From Ancylomarina sp. 16SWW S1-10-2 (lineage in GTDB: Bacteria; Bacteroidota; Bacteroidia; Bacteroidales; Marinifilaceae): 64,000 nucleotides of DNA. The stretch is from positions 1 to 64,000 of the forward strand of contig NZ_SADB01000016.1 of NCBI RefSeq assembly GCF_009669305.1, given 5' to 3'. Positions 47,643-55,591 of the stretch are shown here, in pieces (positions within the stretch are counted from its first letter, which is position 1; each line of letters opens with the position of its first letter). Below the pieces are notes generated by a model that was not told where the DNA came from, did not search any database, and saw only the letters and a list, made by a program, of their open reading frames with translations. A program made the translations under genes and the position numbers.

Positions 47643-48493
47643 GAAATTTTGCAGGAATAGATGACAAATATTGTTCCTTAGAAGGTGCAATGACTCTATT
47701 ACAATCAATCCCATACGATGGAACAAGTACATGGGGCAAAGGAGCGAATTATGCTTTTCCAGCATTTTTAGAAGCGTTGGAGAACATGGAGCTTTACGAC
47801 ATTGAGACCGATTCGGAAGTCTATAAAACGGGTATTCACATTTTACCCGATATTACGGAATCATCTTCACCAGAAGCAATGGTAGACGCGGTCTATGCAT
47901 CCGCAAAAAAGATAATATTATCAGAAAAATTTCCAACTTTTTTTGGCGGAGAACATTCTGTTAGTATTGGTGTGATTAGAGCTTTTGCCGAAAAGTACAA
48001 TAAACTTACTGTACTTCAATTAGATGCTCACGCAGATTTACGTGCGAAATATAACGGGACACCTTTCAATCATGCTTGTGCACTACATGAAGCTAGTAAA
48101 ACAACAAATCTAATTCAGGTAGGAATACGAAGTATGGATAGTTGTGAAATACCTTTTCTAAATAGAGAAAAGTGCTTTTTTGCCCAAGATATTCATGATA
48201 AAACTAATTGGATAGATCAATCAATTAAATTGATGACAGATGATGTTTACATCACAATAGATTTGGATGTTTTCGATCCATCTATTATGCCATCGACAGG
48301 GACACCAGAACCTGGAGGTTTAAATTGGTATACCGTAATTACATATTTGAGAAAAGTATTCCACACTAAGAATGTTGTGGGTTTTGATATTGTGGAATTG
48401 GCACCACAAAAAGGACAAAAAGCCTCGGATTTTTTAACTGCCAAATTGTTTTACAAGCTTTTAAGCTACAAATTTGAAAATCATGAAAAATAA
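47639..48493 (+). CDS. speB: Agmatinase (ureohydrolase family)
   Basis: 284 residues. The manganese motifs are GGEHSVSIG (His), LDAHADLR (two Asp and a His) and TIDLDVFDPSIMPSTGTPEPGG (two Asp), as in SpeB and arginase. Agmatinase gives putrescine and urea from agmatine. The ATG overlaps the decarboxylase stop (ATGA), and the next gene begins inside its end, so three proteins are coupled. Agmatinase rather than arginase is chosen from the decarboxylase context. Confidence 0.9.
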   Translation: MRNFAGIDDKYCSLEGAMTLLQSIPYDGTSTWGKGANYAFPAFLEALENMELYDIETDSEVYKTGIHILPDITESSSPEAMVDAVYASAKKIILSEKFPTFFGGEHSVSIGVIRAFAEKYNKLTVLQLDAHADLRAKYNGTPFNHACALHEASKTTNLIQVGIRSMDSCEIPFLNREKCFFAQDIHDKTNWIDQSIKLMTDDVYITIDLDVFDPSIMPSTGTPEPGGLNWYTVITYLRKVFHTKNVVGFDIVELAPQKGQKASDFLTAKLFYKLLSYKFENHEK

Positions 48494-49460
48494 AGGATCT
48501 GTTTCACAATTCATCGTAGAGCATTATCGTCACTTTAACTCGGCAACTTTAGTAGATGCCGCTCAAGCTTACGAAAAGCACCTTAACGATGGGAAAAAAA
48601 TGATGATTACCCTTGCTGGAGCTATGAGTACAGCTGAAATTGGAAGATCATTAGCTGAAATGATTCGTAAGGACAAGGTGCAAATTATCACATGTACCGG
48701 TGCAAATCTTGAAGAAGATATTATGAATTTGGTTGCTCATTCTCATTACGAACGAGTTCCTAATTACCGCGATTTAACACCTAAAGAAGAATGGGGACTA
48801 TTGGAACGTGGATTGAATCGTGTTACCGACACCTGTATTCCTGAAGAAGAAGCGTTTCGACGTTTACAGGAACATATTTTTAAAATTTGGAAAACTGCTG
48901 AAGAAAATGGAGAACGTTATTTTCCACACGAATTCATGTATAAACTTCTTAAATCAGGCGTTTTAGAGCAATACTATGAAATAGATCCTAAGAACAGTTG
49001 GATGCTTGAAGCAGCTAATAAAAACTTACCTATCGTAGTACCTGGTTGGGAAGATTCTACCATGGGAAATATATTTGCGTCTTATTGCATAAAAGGTGAG
49101 TTGAAAGCCTCAACAATGAAATCGGGAATCGAATATATGGCTTGGTTGGCTGATTGGTATACTAATAATGCAGAAGACAAAGGCATTGGATTCTTTCAGG
49201 TTGGAGGAGGAATAGCAGGTGACTTCCCAATATGTGTTGTACCAATGCTATATCAAGATCTAGAAAGAAACAACACCCCATTTTGGAGTTACTTTTGTCA
49301 AGTTTCTGATTCAACAACCAGTTATGGTTCATATTCTGGTGCTGTACCCAACGAAAAAATTACGTGGGGAAAATTAGGAATTGACACACCTAAATTCATT
49401 ATAGAATCAGATGCAACAATCGTTGTACCATTAATATTTGCCTATTTATTGGGCTGGTAA
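48483..49460 (+). CDS. Deoxyhypusine-synthase-like enzyme (catalytic Lys kept)
   Basis: 325 residues from the ATG at 48483; a TTG three codons earlier also opens the frame. It matches the deoxyhypusine synthase family: MITLAGAMSTAEIG, DKVQIITCTGANLEEDI, VPGWEDSTMGNIF, VGGGIAGDFPICVVP (NAD site), SDSTTSYGSYSGAVPNEKITWGKL, with the nucleophilic Lys in WGK (Lys297). Bacteria lack eIF5A, and bacterial members are thought to move the aminobutyl group of spermidine to small acceptors such as putrescine (homospermidine-type synthases). It overlaps the agmatinase end by 11 bases. A diverged relative lies at 52957, see there. Confidence 0.9.
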   Translation: MKNKGSVSQFIVEHYRHFNSATLVDAAQAYEKHLNDGKKMMITLAGAMSTAEIGRSLAEMIRKDKVQIITCTGANLEEDIMNLVAHSHYERVPNYRDLTPKEEWGLLERGLNRVTDTCIPEEEAFRRLQEHIFKIWKTAEENGERYFPHEFMYKLLKSGVLEQYYEIDPKNSWMLEAANKNLPIVVPGWEDSTMGNIFASYCIKGELKASTMKSGIEYMAWLADWYTNNAEDKGIGFFQVGGGIAGDFPICVVPMLYQDLERNNTPFWSYFCQVSDSTTSYGSYSGAVPNEKITWGKLGIDTPKFIIESDATIVVPLIFAYLLGW

Positions 49461-49499
49461 TTACCATAAAAAAAACTTAAATTGTAATAATTAGTAATC

Positions 49500-49823
49500 A
49501 TGACTCAAAATTCAAAACCAAAAGTAATCCAAAGTTACGAAAAGCTATCTCAAGAGACCAGAGAGCAATTAAAATTATATTACCCTGACGGTTATGTTGA
49601 TTATTTGATAGAATTTCCAAATTCAAAAGGAGAAATAGTTAGTGCTCTTCCATTCGAAACGGATGAAAAAGTTTATATGGTTAGAATGTCTATTCGAAAA
49701 GCGCAAGCGTTAATCGATGATGATTCAGATTATGATGAAGATGGTATGCTTTTACAAAGCAAAAGAGAGAAATATGAAGATAAATATTCAGATGCGGATT
49801 ATTTATTCTCTGATTTTGACTAA
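49500..49823 (+). CDS. Small acidic protein of unknown function
   Basis: 107 residues, no signal peptide. The N-terminal half (VIQSYEKLSQETREQLKLYYPDGYVDYLIEF) looks helical, the middle (EIVSALPFETDEKVYMVRMSIRKAQAL) forms strands and a helix, and the end is strongly acidic (DDDSDYDEDG ... DADYLFSDFD). No family is recognised with confidence. It follows the deoxyhypusine-synthase-like gene by 39 bases, and a strong terminator comes right after it, so it is the last gene of the polyamine operon. Confidence 0.75.
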   Translation: MTQNSKPKVIQSYEKLSQETREQLKLYYPDGYVDYLIEFPNSKGEIVSALPFETDEKVYMVRMSIRKAQALIDDDSDYDEDGMLLQSKREKYEDKYSDADYLFSDFD

Positions 49824-49849
49824 ATAACAAGAATATCAACCTATAATTA

Positions 49850-49882
49850 CACAGGCTTATTTAATAAATAAGCCTGTTTTTA
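49850..49882 (+). terminator. Terminator of the polyamine operon
   Basis: A 13-base stem (ACAGGCTTATTTA with TAAATAAGCCTGT) and a single-base loop, then TTTTTATTTT. Confidence 0.85.
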
Positions 49883-49944
49883 TTTTCAAATATTTGTGAC
49901 CAATCCTTAATATAAACGTCTAATGTGAAAATACAAATTCACAT

Positions 49945-50181
49945 ATGATGAACAAAGATAATTTTCAGGATAAAACACTTTATGATTCTTTCATATATTG
50001 GAAAACTCAACCTAGCGAAAAAGTAAAATTTGCTTTTGGAGAATTATTCCCCAAAGCCTTAAATATTAAATGGAGAGTTTTAAATACGGGCCTTTGTAAA
50101 GTGATATTTTCTTTAAATAATGAAAAACTATTCGCAATATTCACATCTGACGGAGAATTCGTCAGAATTTATTCAGAATAG
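49945..50181 (+). CDS. Small cytosolic protein related to PepSY-like half-domains
   Basis: 78 residues, no signal peptide. The pattern FGELFPKALNIKWRVLNTGLC followed by strands (KVIFSLNNEKLFAIFTSDGEFVRIY) resembles one repeat of the secreted PepSY-like (DUF2874) proteins, where F-P-A-xx-W precedes two or three strands. Compare the 153-residue protein at 55592 in this window (FQDAEDVEWNI ... ASFYIDDDYTVSLFNKNGAWLE). It stands alone between two terminator-like points. The relation is inferred from pattern and needs a profile search. Confidence 0.6.
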   Translation: MMNKDNFQDKTLYDSFIYWKTQPSEKVKFAFGELFPKALNIKWRVLNTGLCKVIFSLNNEKLFAIFTSDGEFVRIYSE

Positions 50182-50192
50182 AAATAATCAGT

Positions 50193-50834
50193 TTAGTCTA
50201 TTAATTTATTTCGATAAGCATATCGAACTAAACCAGCCGTATTTTTGACATCCAGTTTCTCCATTAAATTTCTCCTATGAGTATCAATTGTTCTTGTACT
50301 AACAAAAAGTTTATTGGCAATTTCGGCATTAGAAAACTCTTGAGTTATTAATTGAAGCACTTCAATTTCTCTTTTCGTAAGAGGAATATCTGTACTTGGT
50401 TTAGATTTCTGAAGCGCATTTAACATTAAACACTTAGAGACTTCTTGACTTAAATATGTTTCTCCGTTTGCAATGCATTTTATTGCATTCAGCATTTCCT
50501 CTTTCCCCGAATTTTTTAAGATATATCCCATAGCTCCTGCTTCTAGCATTTTTATGACATATTCTTGGTCGCCATGCATCGAAATAGCTAACACATTAAC
50601 GGCACTATATTGAGTCCTAATTTTCTTCGTTAACTCGATTCCATTGGTTGCTCCCATATCAATATCCATAAGCACAACATTGGGTGATTGCTCTTTTACA
50701 AGCTTCATTATATCGAGTTCATTATCCGAATCGCCACAAACATTAATTAGTTTTTCTTTGTTGAGTAATGCTTTTAAACCATCACGAAACATGGCATGAT
50801 CATCTGCAATAATAATTTTAATTTTCTCGCTCAT
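50193..50834 (-). CDS. NarL/LuxR-type response regulator
   Basis: 213 residues: receiver domain with IIADDHAMFRDGL, phospho-Asp in VVLMDIDMGATNG (about residue 56) and MGYILKNSGKEE (Lys), then a LuxR helix-turn-helix (LTKREIEVLQLITQEFSNAEIANKLFVSTRTIDTHRRNLMEKL). It is six bases after the sensor kinase gene, so they form a two-component pair. Target genes are not evident; neighbours on both sides are polyamine-linked. Confidence 0.94.
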   Translation of the reverse strand: MSEKIKIIIADDHAMFRDGLKALLNKEKLINVCGDSDNELDIMKLVKEQSPNVVLMDIDMGATNGIELTKKIRTQYSAVNVLAISMHGDQEYVIKMLEAGAMGYILKNSGKEEMLNAIKCIANGETYLSQEVSKCLMLNALQKSKPSTDIPLTKREIEVLQLITQEFSNAEIANKLFVSTRTIDTHRRNLMEKLDVKNTAGLVRYAYRNKLID

Positions 50835-50840
50835 CAGTTC

Positions 50841-51842
50841 CTATTTATCAAGAGGTATTTCAATAGTAGCAGAAACGCCATTCGTACTAGAAGTATCTAG
50901 TATAAAATTTCCGCCCAAGGCATTTGTCCTTGACTCTATATTAATCAAACCTACTCCAGGGTTCTCTTTCATCACATTTTGTTTATTAAAACCTTTCCCA
51001 TTATCTTCCACCATAAGTATGATACTATGAGAATGTTCAATAATTTGTACTTGAATTTCTTTGGCCTCAGAATGCTTCACCGCATTATGAATCAATTCTT
51101 GACATATTCTATAAATACCTAATTCAATTAATTCAGCATATCTACAAACCGTAGCTGAATGAAAGAAAATAATTTTAATTTTTTCTGTACGGTTAACTCT
51201 ATTAACTAAACCTTCAATTGCTGGTATTATCCCAAAATCAAGAAGAACCTTAGGCATTAATTGATGTGAAATACTTCTTATATCACTTGTTACTAGATCT
51301 ATTAATTCAAAAACTTCCACCATTTTTGAGTTAGCTTTAGATGATAAATCACATGATATTTCGGTATTTATAGCTTCTAGCATCAACCTCACGATAGATA
51401 GATTTGGACCTATTCCGTCATGTATATCCTTAGCAATTCGTCTTCTTTCTAACTCTTGGGCTTCTAACATAGAATTTAGGGCAACCATCTCCATTTCCTT
51501 ATCCCTTGTGATATCTTCAATTGTAATGATATAACCTTCATCAATTTGTCTCCCTCTAATATTCAAATATTTATCATCAAAAAGAAAGGCATCCAAATTT
51601 AGAGCATAATTATCCCGTTTTAAAGCGTGTCTTATTTTGAGTTCAAGAATTGGAATATGTTTTAAACAGTCACATATAGGTTGACCAATCAATAATTGCT
51701 CTCGGTTATTCAATTTCAATAAGCATATAGCTTGTTCATTTGCAATTAAAATATCGTTAGCATTCTCAATCGCAAGAATTCCATATGGAGCACTTTGCAC
51801 CAGAGAATTAAGCATTTTATCAATCTTATCTACACTCTTCAT
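50841..51842 (-). CDS. NarX-type sensor histidine kinase with PAS domain
   Basis: 333 residues, no membrane segment, so cytosolic. A PAS domain at about residues 8-115 (GILAIENANDILIANEQAICLL ... YIITIEDITRDKEME) precedes HisKA_3 with RRIAKDIHDGIGPNLSIVR (phospho-His in DIHDG) and a HATPase_c (ELIHNAVKHSEAKEI, VEDNGKGF, GVGLINIESRTNAL). This is the classic NarX/UhpB partner of LuxR-type regulators. The signal is unknown. Confidence 0.93.
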   Translation of the reverse strand: MKSVDKIDKMLNSLVQSAPYGILAIENANDILIANEQAICLLKLNNREQLLIGQPICDCLKHIPILELKIRHALKRDNYALNLDAFLFDDKYLNIRGRQIDEGYIITIEDITRDKEMEMVALNSMLEAQELERRRIAKDIHDGIGPNLSIVRLMLEAINTEISCDLSSKANSKMVEVFELIDLVTSDIRSISHQLMPKVLLDFGIIPAIEGLVNRVNRTEKIKIIFFHSATVCRYAELIELGIYRICQELIHNAVKHSEAKEIQVQIIEHSHSIILMVEDNGKGFNKQNVMKENPGVGLINIESRTNALGGNFILDTSSTNGVSATIEIPLDK

Positions 51843-52007
51843 TACACATTAATTATCAGCTATATATATTATCCTTAAACGAATTATATTTGCCCAAAAA
51901 GTCTATTCAATTATAGACAATAAATTTTAATGTTTAAACAGATGTGACTTTTTTATTTTAATACGTCAAAAGAATAATTACTATACTCGAATTTAACAAA
52001 TAAGATC
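51843..52007. other. Control region before the small basic ORF
   Basis: AT-rich region between divergent transcripts. It holds a consensus -7 box on the plus strand at 51885-51892. Confidence 0.5.
51885..51892 (+). promoter_or_regulatory. Predicted -7 box for the 41-codon ORF (and perhaps the sigma gene)
   Basis: TATATTTG matches TAnnTTTG. No good TTTG is found 19-21 bases upstream. A start near 51899 would give a ~110-base leader to the small ORF at 52008. Confidence 0.4.
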
Positions 52008-52133
52008 ATGTCAAAAACATTTAGGAGTATCAACCAAGAAAAGGAATCTAAATCGTCAAAAACTAAAAGATCCACGAAACTTTCATGCAAAAAAAAATTA
52101 CTAAAGGACTATAACAAAGGCCTTATAGAGTGA
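52008..52133 (+). CDS. Small basic ORF (41 residues), function unknown
   Basis: Open from an ATG to TGA, 41 codons. The peptide is strongly basic and Ser/Lys rich (for example KESKSSKTKRSTKLSCKKKLL) without a membrane segment. It lies behind a consensus -7 box and 140 bases before the ECF sigma gene in the same direction. Size and charge recall small ribosome- or nucleic-acid-binding peptides, but no family is recognised. Coding status needs ribosome profiling or conservation. Confidence 0.45.
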   Translation: MSKTFRSINQEKESKSSKTKRSTKLSCKKKLLKDYNKGLIE

Positions 52134-52272
52134 AAATTCTTCCATGATTTATTTTAAGTAAGTAAAATTACCTATATAAATTTAAGTAAAATTCGCAACT
52201 TAAAATCGGTATTTTACTCGAATATTAATAGACCTGAATCATATAGTTTTATCTAATAAAAATAAAACCGAT
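52134..52272. other. Region before the ECF sigma gene with a direct repeat
   Basis: AAGTAAAATT occurs twice about 22 bases apart (near 52160 and 52183). This could be part of an ECF-type promoter used for autoregulation; no consensus is known here. Confidence 0.3.
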
Positions 52273-52830
52273 ATGACAAGGTCATCAATAGTATACGAAA
52301 CAAACAATAAAAAAGCTTTAAGTTCAAATAAGTGTGATTCAATTGATTTTGGTGTTTTGTATGAAAGGCACTTTGATAAAGTTTATTATAAGTGCCTTTC
52401 TTTTTCAAAAAATCACGACGAAGCTTATGATTTAGCTCAAGAGATATTTTTGAAAGTATTTGACAAAATACACACCTTCGAAGGTCGATCACAAATTACA
52501 ACTTGGCTTTATAAGTTAACACATAATTATTGTATTGAATATTACAGAAAAAAACAAAGAATGAAGTTCGAAGCGCTAGACTATAAATCAATGCAAATAC
52601 CTGTTTCTGATTACATTCCTAATAATTACGATCATATTTCAATAGATCTAATTATGGAGAATTTAACCGATTCGGACAGAATATTGCTAAGAATGAAATA
52701 TTTAAAAGGGATTAGTATTAAGGAATTACAAAATACCTTCAATTTAAGTTCTAGTGCTGTAAAAATGCGTTTAAAAAGAGCAAAACAAAAAGTTGAAAAA
52801 AACCTGAAACTAATACCAAACGTATCATAA
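52273..52830 (+). CDS. ECF-type RNA polymerase sigma factor
   Basis: 185 residues with sigma-70 region 2 (VLYERHFDKVYYKCLSFSKNHDEAYDLAQEIFLKVFDKIHTFEGRSQITTWLYKLTHNYCIEYYRKKQR, read in parts) and region 4 (LTDSDRILLRMKYLKGISIKELQNTF, SSSAVKMRLKRAKQKVEKN). No anti-sigma gene follows, which is unusual for an ECF system, so control may be by a partner elsewhere or by its own expression. The next gene in the same direction is the diverged deoxyhypusine-synthase-like gene. Confidence 0.93.
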   Translation: MTRSSIVYETNNKKALSSNKCDSIDFGVLYERHFDKVYYKCLSFSKNHDEAYDLAQEIFLKVFDKIHTFEGRSQITTWLYKLTHNYCIEYYRKKQRMKFEALDYKSMQIPVSDYIPNNYDHISIDLIMENLTDSDRILLRMKYLKGISIKELQNTFNLSSSAVKMRLKRAKQKVEKNLKLIPNVS

Positions 52831-52888
52831 ATAAAATATTTGTTTTGCGAACTCTAATAGCCGGCACAATTAGCTAACGCAAAACTAG

Positions 52889-52922
52889 GGTTGTCAACAT
52901 TCTACATTGCAATGTTGACACC
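52889..52922 (+). repeat. Hairpin between the sigma gene and the DHS-like paralogue
   Basis: TGTCAACATT (52892-52901) pairs perfectly with AATGTTGACA (52911-52920), extended by GG/CC around a one-base bulge. No T run follows. It lies upstream of the ATG at 52957 and so in the leader of the next gene. It might be an operator, an RNA regulatory element or a processing site. Confidence 0.5.
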
Positions 52923-52956
52923 CTTCATATCAACCTCTATTAAAAAACCTTACGAT

Positions 52957-53943
52957 ATGAAAAAAATAAATTTGTTAAGTAATAACATTAAAAATATAGA
53001 TGTTAAAAGTTTTGATTCGTCTCATATTTTAAATAGTATGAAACCAATGTCTTCTTCTGAAAGTCAATTAGTAGAGGCTACAGAACTATATTCTAAAATG
53101 TTAAACGACAATGATTGCAACATTATATTAAGCATATCAGATAATTCATGTACCAAAGGGTGTTTAAGGCTATTTGCAAATATGATAGAGCTAAAAATGG
53201 TGGATGCAATCATTGTAAATGGAAATAACTTAATGTATTATGATTTTTTGGAAGCACTGGGATTCAATCTATTTAAAGGCTTAGAAAAAAATACCAACAG
53301 CAAATTGGATGAATTTTACATTTGCACAAGCAATGGAACTTTTATAGACGACAATGATTTACAATACATTGATTTAACAATAAAAGAAATTGCGGACCAG
53401 TTACAAGCTCGAACCTACTCATCCAAAGAGTTTCTTTATGAGTTAGGTCGATACCTTCAAGTGTATTCAACCAATAAAAGATCTGTACTCCAATTAGCAT
53501 TCGAGAACGAGATTCCTATATATAGTCCTTCTTTAGCATGTAGTAAACTTGCAGGCGGATTATTAGATCATCAATGGGAAAGACCCGATCATCATATGTT
53601 AATTGATCCGATATTAGACTTAAGTGAGCTGATAGCACTAAAATCGAAATCGAAAAATACTGGGTTAATTCTTCTTGGAAATGATACGATAAGTGATGTA
53701 GCATTTGATATTGTAAGTTACACAAAGGTGATTGGTAGACAAACACGCCGCCATAAATATGCAATTCAAATTGTAAAATCTAACGCAGAAGGTGAGTTAA
53801 GCGAAACGATTATGAGAAACACTATTAATCGAGATACAATTAAAAATGTTAACATGGAACCAAACTTGGCATTACCTCTAATAATTAGTCAATTACAGTA
53901 TTCTAAACAGCTGAAGGAAAGATTGTATCATCATATTAATTAA
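52957..53943 (+). CDS. Diverged deoxyhypusine-synthase-like protein, catalytic Lys lost
   Basis: 328 residues from the ATG at 52957; the frame also opens at 52891 but that would start inside the hairpin. Weak but real similarity to the deoxyhypusine synthase fold: LNDNDCNIILSISDNSCTKGCLRLFANMIELKMVDAIIVNG near the start (compare MITLAGAMSTAEIG ... CTGAN), EIPIYSPSLACSKLAGGL, TGLILLGNDTISDVAFDIV and PNLALPLIISQL (compare DATIVVPLI). With no gaps against the paralogue at 48483, the WGK Lys falls on Asn288 (IMRNTIN). The NAD GGG loop is also not conserved (LLGNDTI). It may bind polyamines or act as a non-enzymatic partner, or use another chemistry. It lies between an ECF sigma gene and the GNAT-nitrilase gene. 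Confidence 0.7.
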   Translation: MKKINLLSNNIKNIDVKSFDSSHILNSMKPMSSSESQLVEATELYSKMLNDNDCNIILSISDNSCTKGCLRLFANMIELKMVDAIIVNGNNLMYYDFLEALGFNLFKGLEKNTNSKLDEFYICTSNGTFIDDNDLQYIDLTIKEIADQLQARTYSSKEFLYELGRYLQVYSTNKRSVLQLAFENEIPIYSPSLACSKLAGGLLDHQWERPDHHMLIDPILDLSELIALKSKSKNTGLILLGNDTISDVAFDIVSYTKVIGRQTRRHKYAIQIVKSNAEGELSETIMRNTINRDTIKNVNMEPNLALPLIISQLQYSKQLKERLYHHIN

Positions 53944-53955
53944 AAATGAATTACA

Positions 53956-53983
53956 GAGCTAGTAGATAACACGCTACTAGCTC
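53956..53983 (+). repeat. Hairpin between the DHS-like paralogue and the GNAT-nitrilase gene
   Basis: A 10-base perfect stem, GAGCTAGTAG (53956-53965) with CTACTAGCTC (53974-53983), loop of 8, no T run. It is in the 65-base gap, and the second strong hairpin without a T tract flanking the DHS-like gene. Confidence 0.5.
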
Positions 53984-54008
53984 CTAATAAAATTACATCT
54001 ATAAAAAA

Positions 54009-55538
54009 ATGGAAGGACCACTTATCGAGCTTCGACATCTACAGTATGAGGATTATTATTCCTTAAAAAATGTTTCGATAAAAGCCTACTCAGGAATTGG
54101 TGGCCAATTTTGGAGTAAAGATAACCTTAAGAATTTATTGCAATTATTTCCCGAAGGACAAATTTGTATCACTTCAAATGGGAAAGTAGTTGCTTGTGCA
54201 TTATCTATAATCGTAGATTATAATAAAATTGGAGAAAATCACACATATAAACAGGTAACAGGAGATTATACCTTTTCGACACACACAAAAACAGGTGATG
54301 TTTTATATGGTATAGAAGTGTTGGTTCATCCAGAGCACAGGAATAAACGCCTTGGAAGAAGATTATATGATGCACGTAAGGAATTATGTGAAAATCTAAA
54401 TTTAAAATCAATAATTGCTGGAGGACGAATTCCAAATTATGAGAATTATTCAGATAAATTAAGTCCACGAGAATACCTAGAGAATGTTCGTAAACGAGAA
54501 ATAACTGATCAAGTATTAAGCTTCCAATTAGCCAATGATTTTCATGTAAAAAAAATACTAAAAGGATACTTACCTGGTGATACGGAATCGAAAGAGTTTG
54601 CGACTCTGCTCGAATGGCACAATATTTACTATCAAGATAATCTGAGGTTAATAAATTCTGAAAAGAAAAATGTTAGACTTGGCATTATTCAATGGCAAAT
54701 GCGAACCTTTCAAAATTTCGAAACATTAGTTGAACAGATTGAATATTTTGTCGATTCATTGAGCCGATATAAAGTAGATTTTATTCTATTCCCTGAATTA
54801 TTCCATGCCCCATTATTAGCTAATTTTGATGAGATGGATGAATCTAAGGCAATTAGAATGTTAGCACGGTATACCGAATCTTTAAGAGAAATTTTCAGTG
54901 ATTTTTCGATAAAATATAACACAAATATTATTGCTGGTTGTTTGCCTTGTTGGGAACACGATAAACTCTATAGCATTTCGTATTTATGCCGTAGAGATGG
55001 CACATTTGATTCTCAATACAAAATACACACAACGCCATCAGAATCGAAATTTTGGGGAATGAACGGAGGTCATGATATAAAGATATTCGACACCGATTGT
55101 GGAAAAATAGGTATACTCCCAAGTTATGATATTGAGTTCCCAGAGATAGCAAGAATTCAAGCAGAAGGAAATGTTCAGATTCTTTTTGTTCCTTTCGTTT
55201 CTGATAGTAAGAATAGCTATTATAGAATAAGAAGATGTGCCCAATCTAGAGCAATTGAAAATGAATGCTATGTTGCTATAGCAGGTTGTGTTGGTAATTT
55301 ACCAAAAGTGACCAATATGGATATTCAGTATGCACAATCGGCCATATTTACACCCTCTGATTTTGCTTTTCCAACGGATGCTATTTTAGCCCAAGCAACA
55401 CCAAATACAGAGATGACACTGATTGCGGACCTTGATTTAGACCTTCTAAAACAATTACATGAATTTGGGAACCACAAAAATCTAAAAAATAGAAGAAATG
55501 ATTTATACGAAATACATTTAAAAAAGAATAAAGAATAA
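54009..55538 (+). CDS. GNAT acetyltransferase-nitrilase fusion, catalytic Cys replaced by Ser
   Basis: 509 residues. The N-terminal GNAT domain (about 5-170) has motif A in VLVHPEHRNKRLGRRLYDARKEL, which binds acetyl-CoA. The C-terminal carbon-nitrogen hydrolase domain (about 215-500) begins RLGIIQWQMR and has Glu263 in FPELFHAP and Lys338 in YKIHTTPSE, but the third triad member, Cys in the usual CYD, is Ser372 in GILPSYDIEFPE (AGT; one base from TGT). Similar fusions are known in Bacteroidota and Firmicutes, where the nitrilase half resembles N-carbamoylputrescine amidase. The Ser suggests a lost or changed hydrolase function, leaving binding. It sits in the DHS-like unit, so acylation of a polyamine-like compound is a possibility, inferred only. 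Confidence 0.85.
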   Translation: MEGPLIELRHLQYEDYYSLKNVSIKAYSGIGGQFWSKDNLKNLLQLFPEGQICITSNGKVVACALSIIVDYNKIGENHTYKQVTGDYTFSTHTKTGDVLYGIEVLVHPEHRNKRLGRRLYDARKELCENLNLKSIIAGGRIPNYENYSDKLSPREYLENVRKREITDQVLSFQLANDFHVKKILKGYLPGDTESKEFATLLEWHNIYYQDNLRLINSEKKNVRLGIIQWQMRTFQNFETLVEQIEYFVDSLSRYKVDFILFPELFHAPLLANFDEMDESKAIRMLARYTESLREIFSDFSIKYNTNIIAGCLPCWEHDKLYSISYLCRRDGTFDSQYKIHTTPSESKFWGMNGGHDIKIFDTDCGKIGILPSYDIEFPEIARIQAEGNVQILFVPFVSDSKNSYYRIRRCAQSRAIENECYVAIAGCVGNLPKVTNMDIQYAQSAIFTPSDFAFPTDAILAQATPNTEMTLIADLDLDLLKQLHEFGNHKNLKNRRNDLYEIHLKKNKE

Positions 55539-55591
55539 AAGTGACTTATCCACTTTATTGCGTCAAACTACTATAACTTAAAATTTATACG

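Noticed and set aside
52253-52492. 79-codon minus-strand frame over the sigma factor start
   Set aside because: It is antisense to the ECF sigma gene region 2 and has no family pattern.
52891-52956. N-terminal extension of the diverged DHS-like protein
   Set aside because: The extension would start within the intergenic hairpin; the ATG at 52957 gives a better context.
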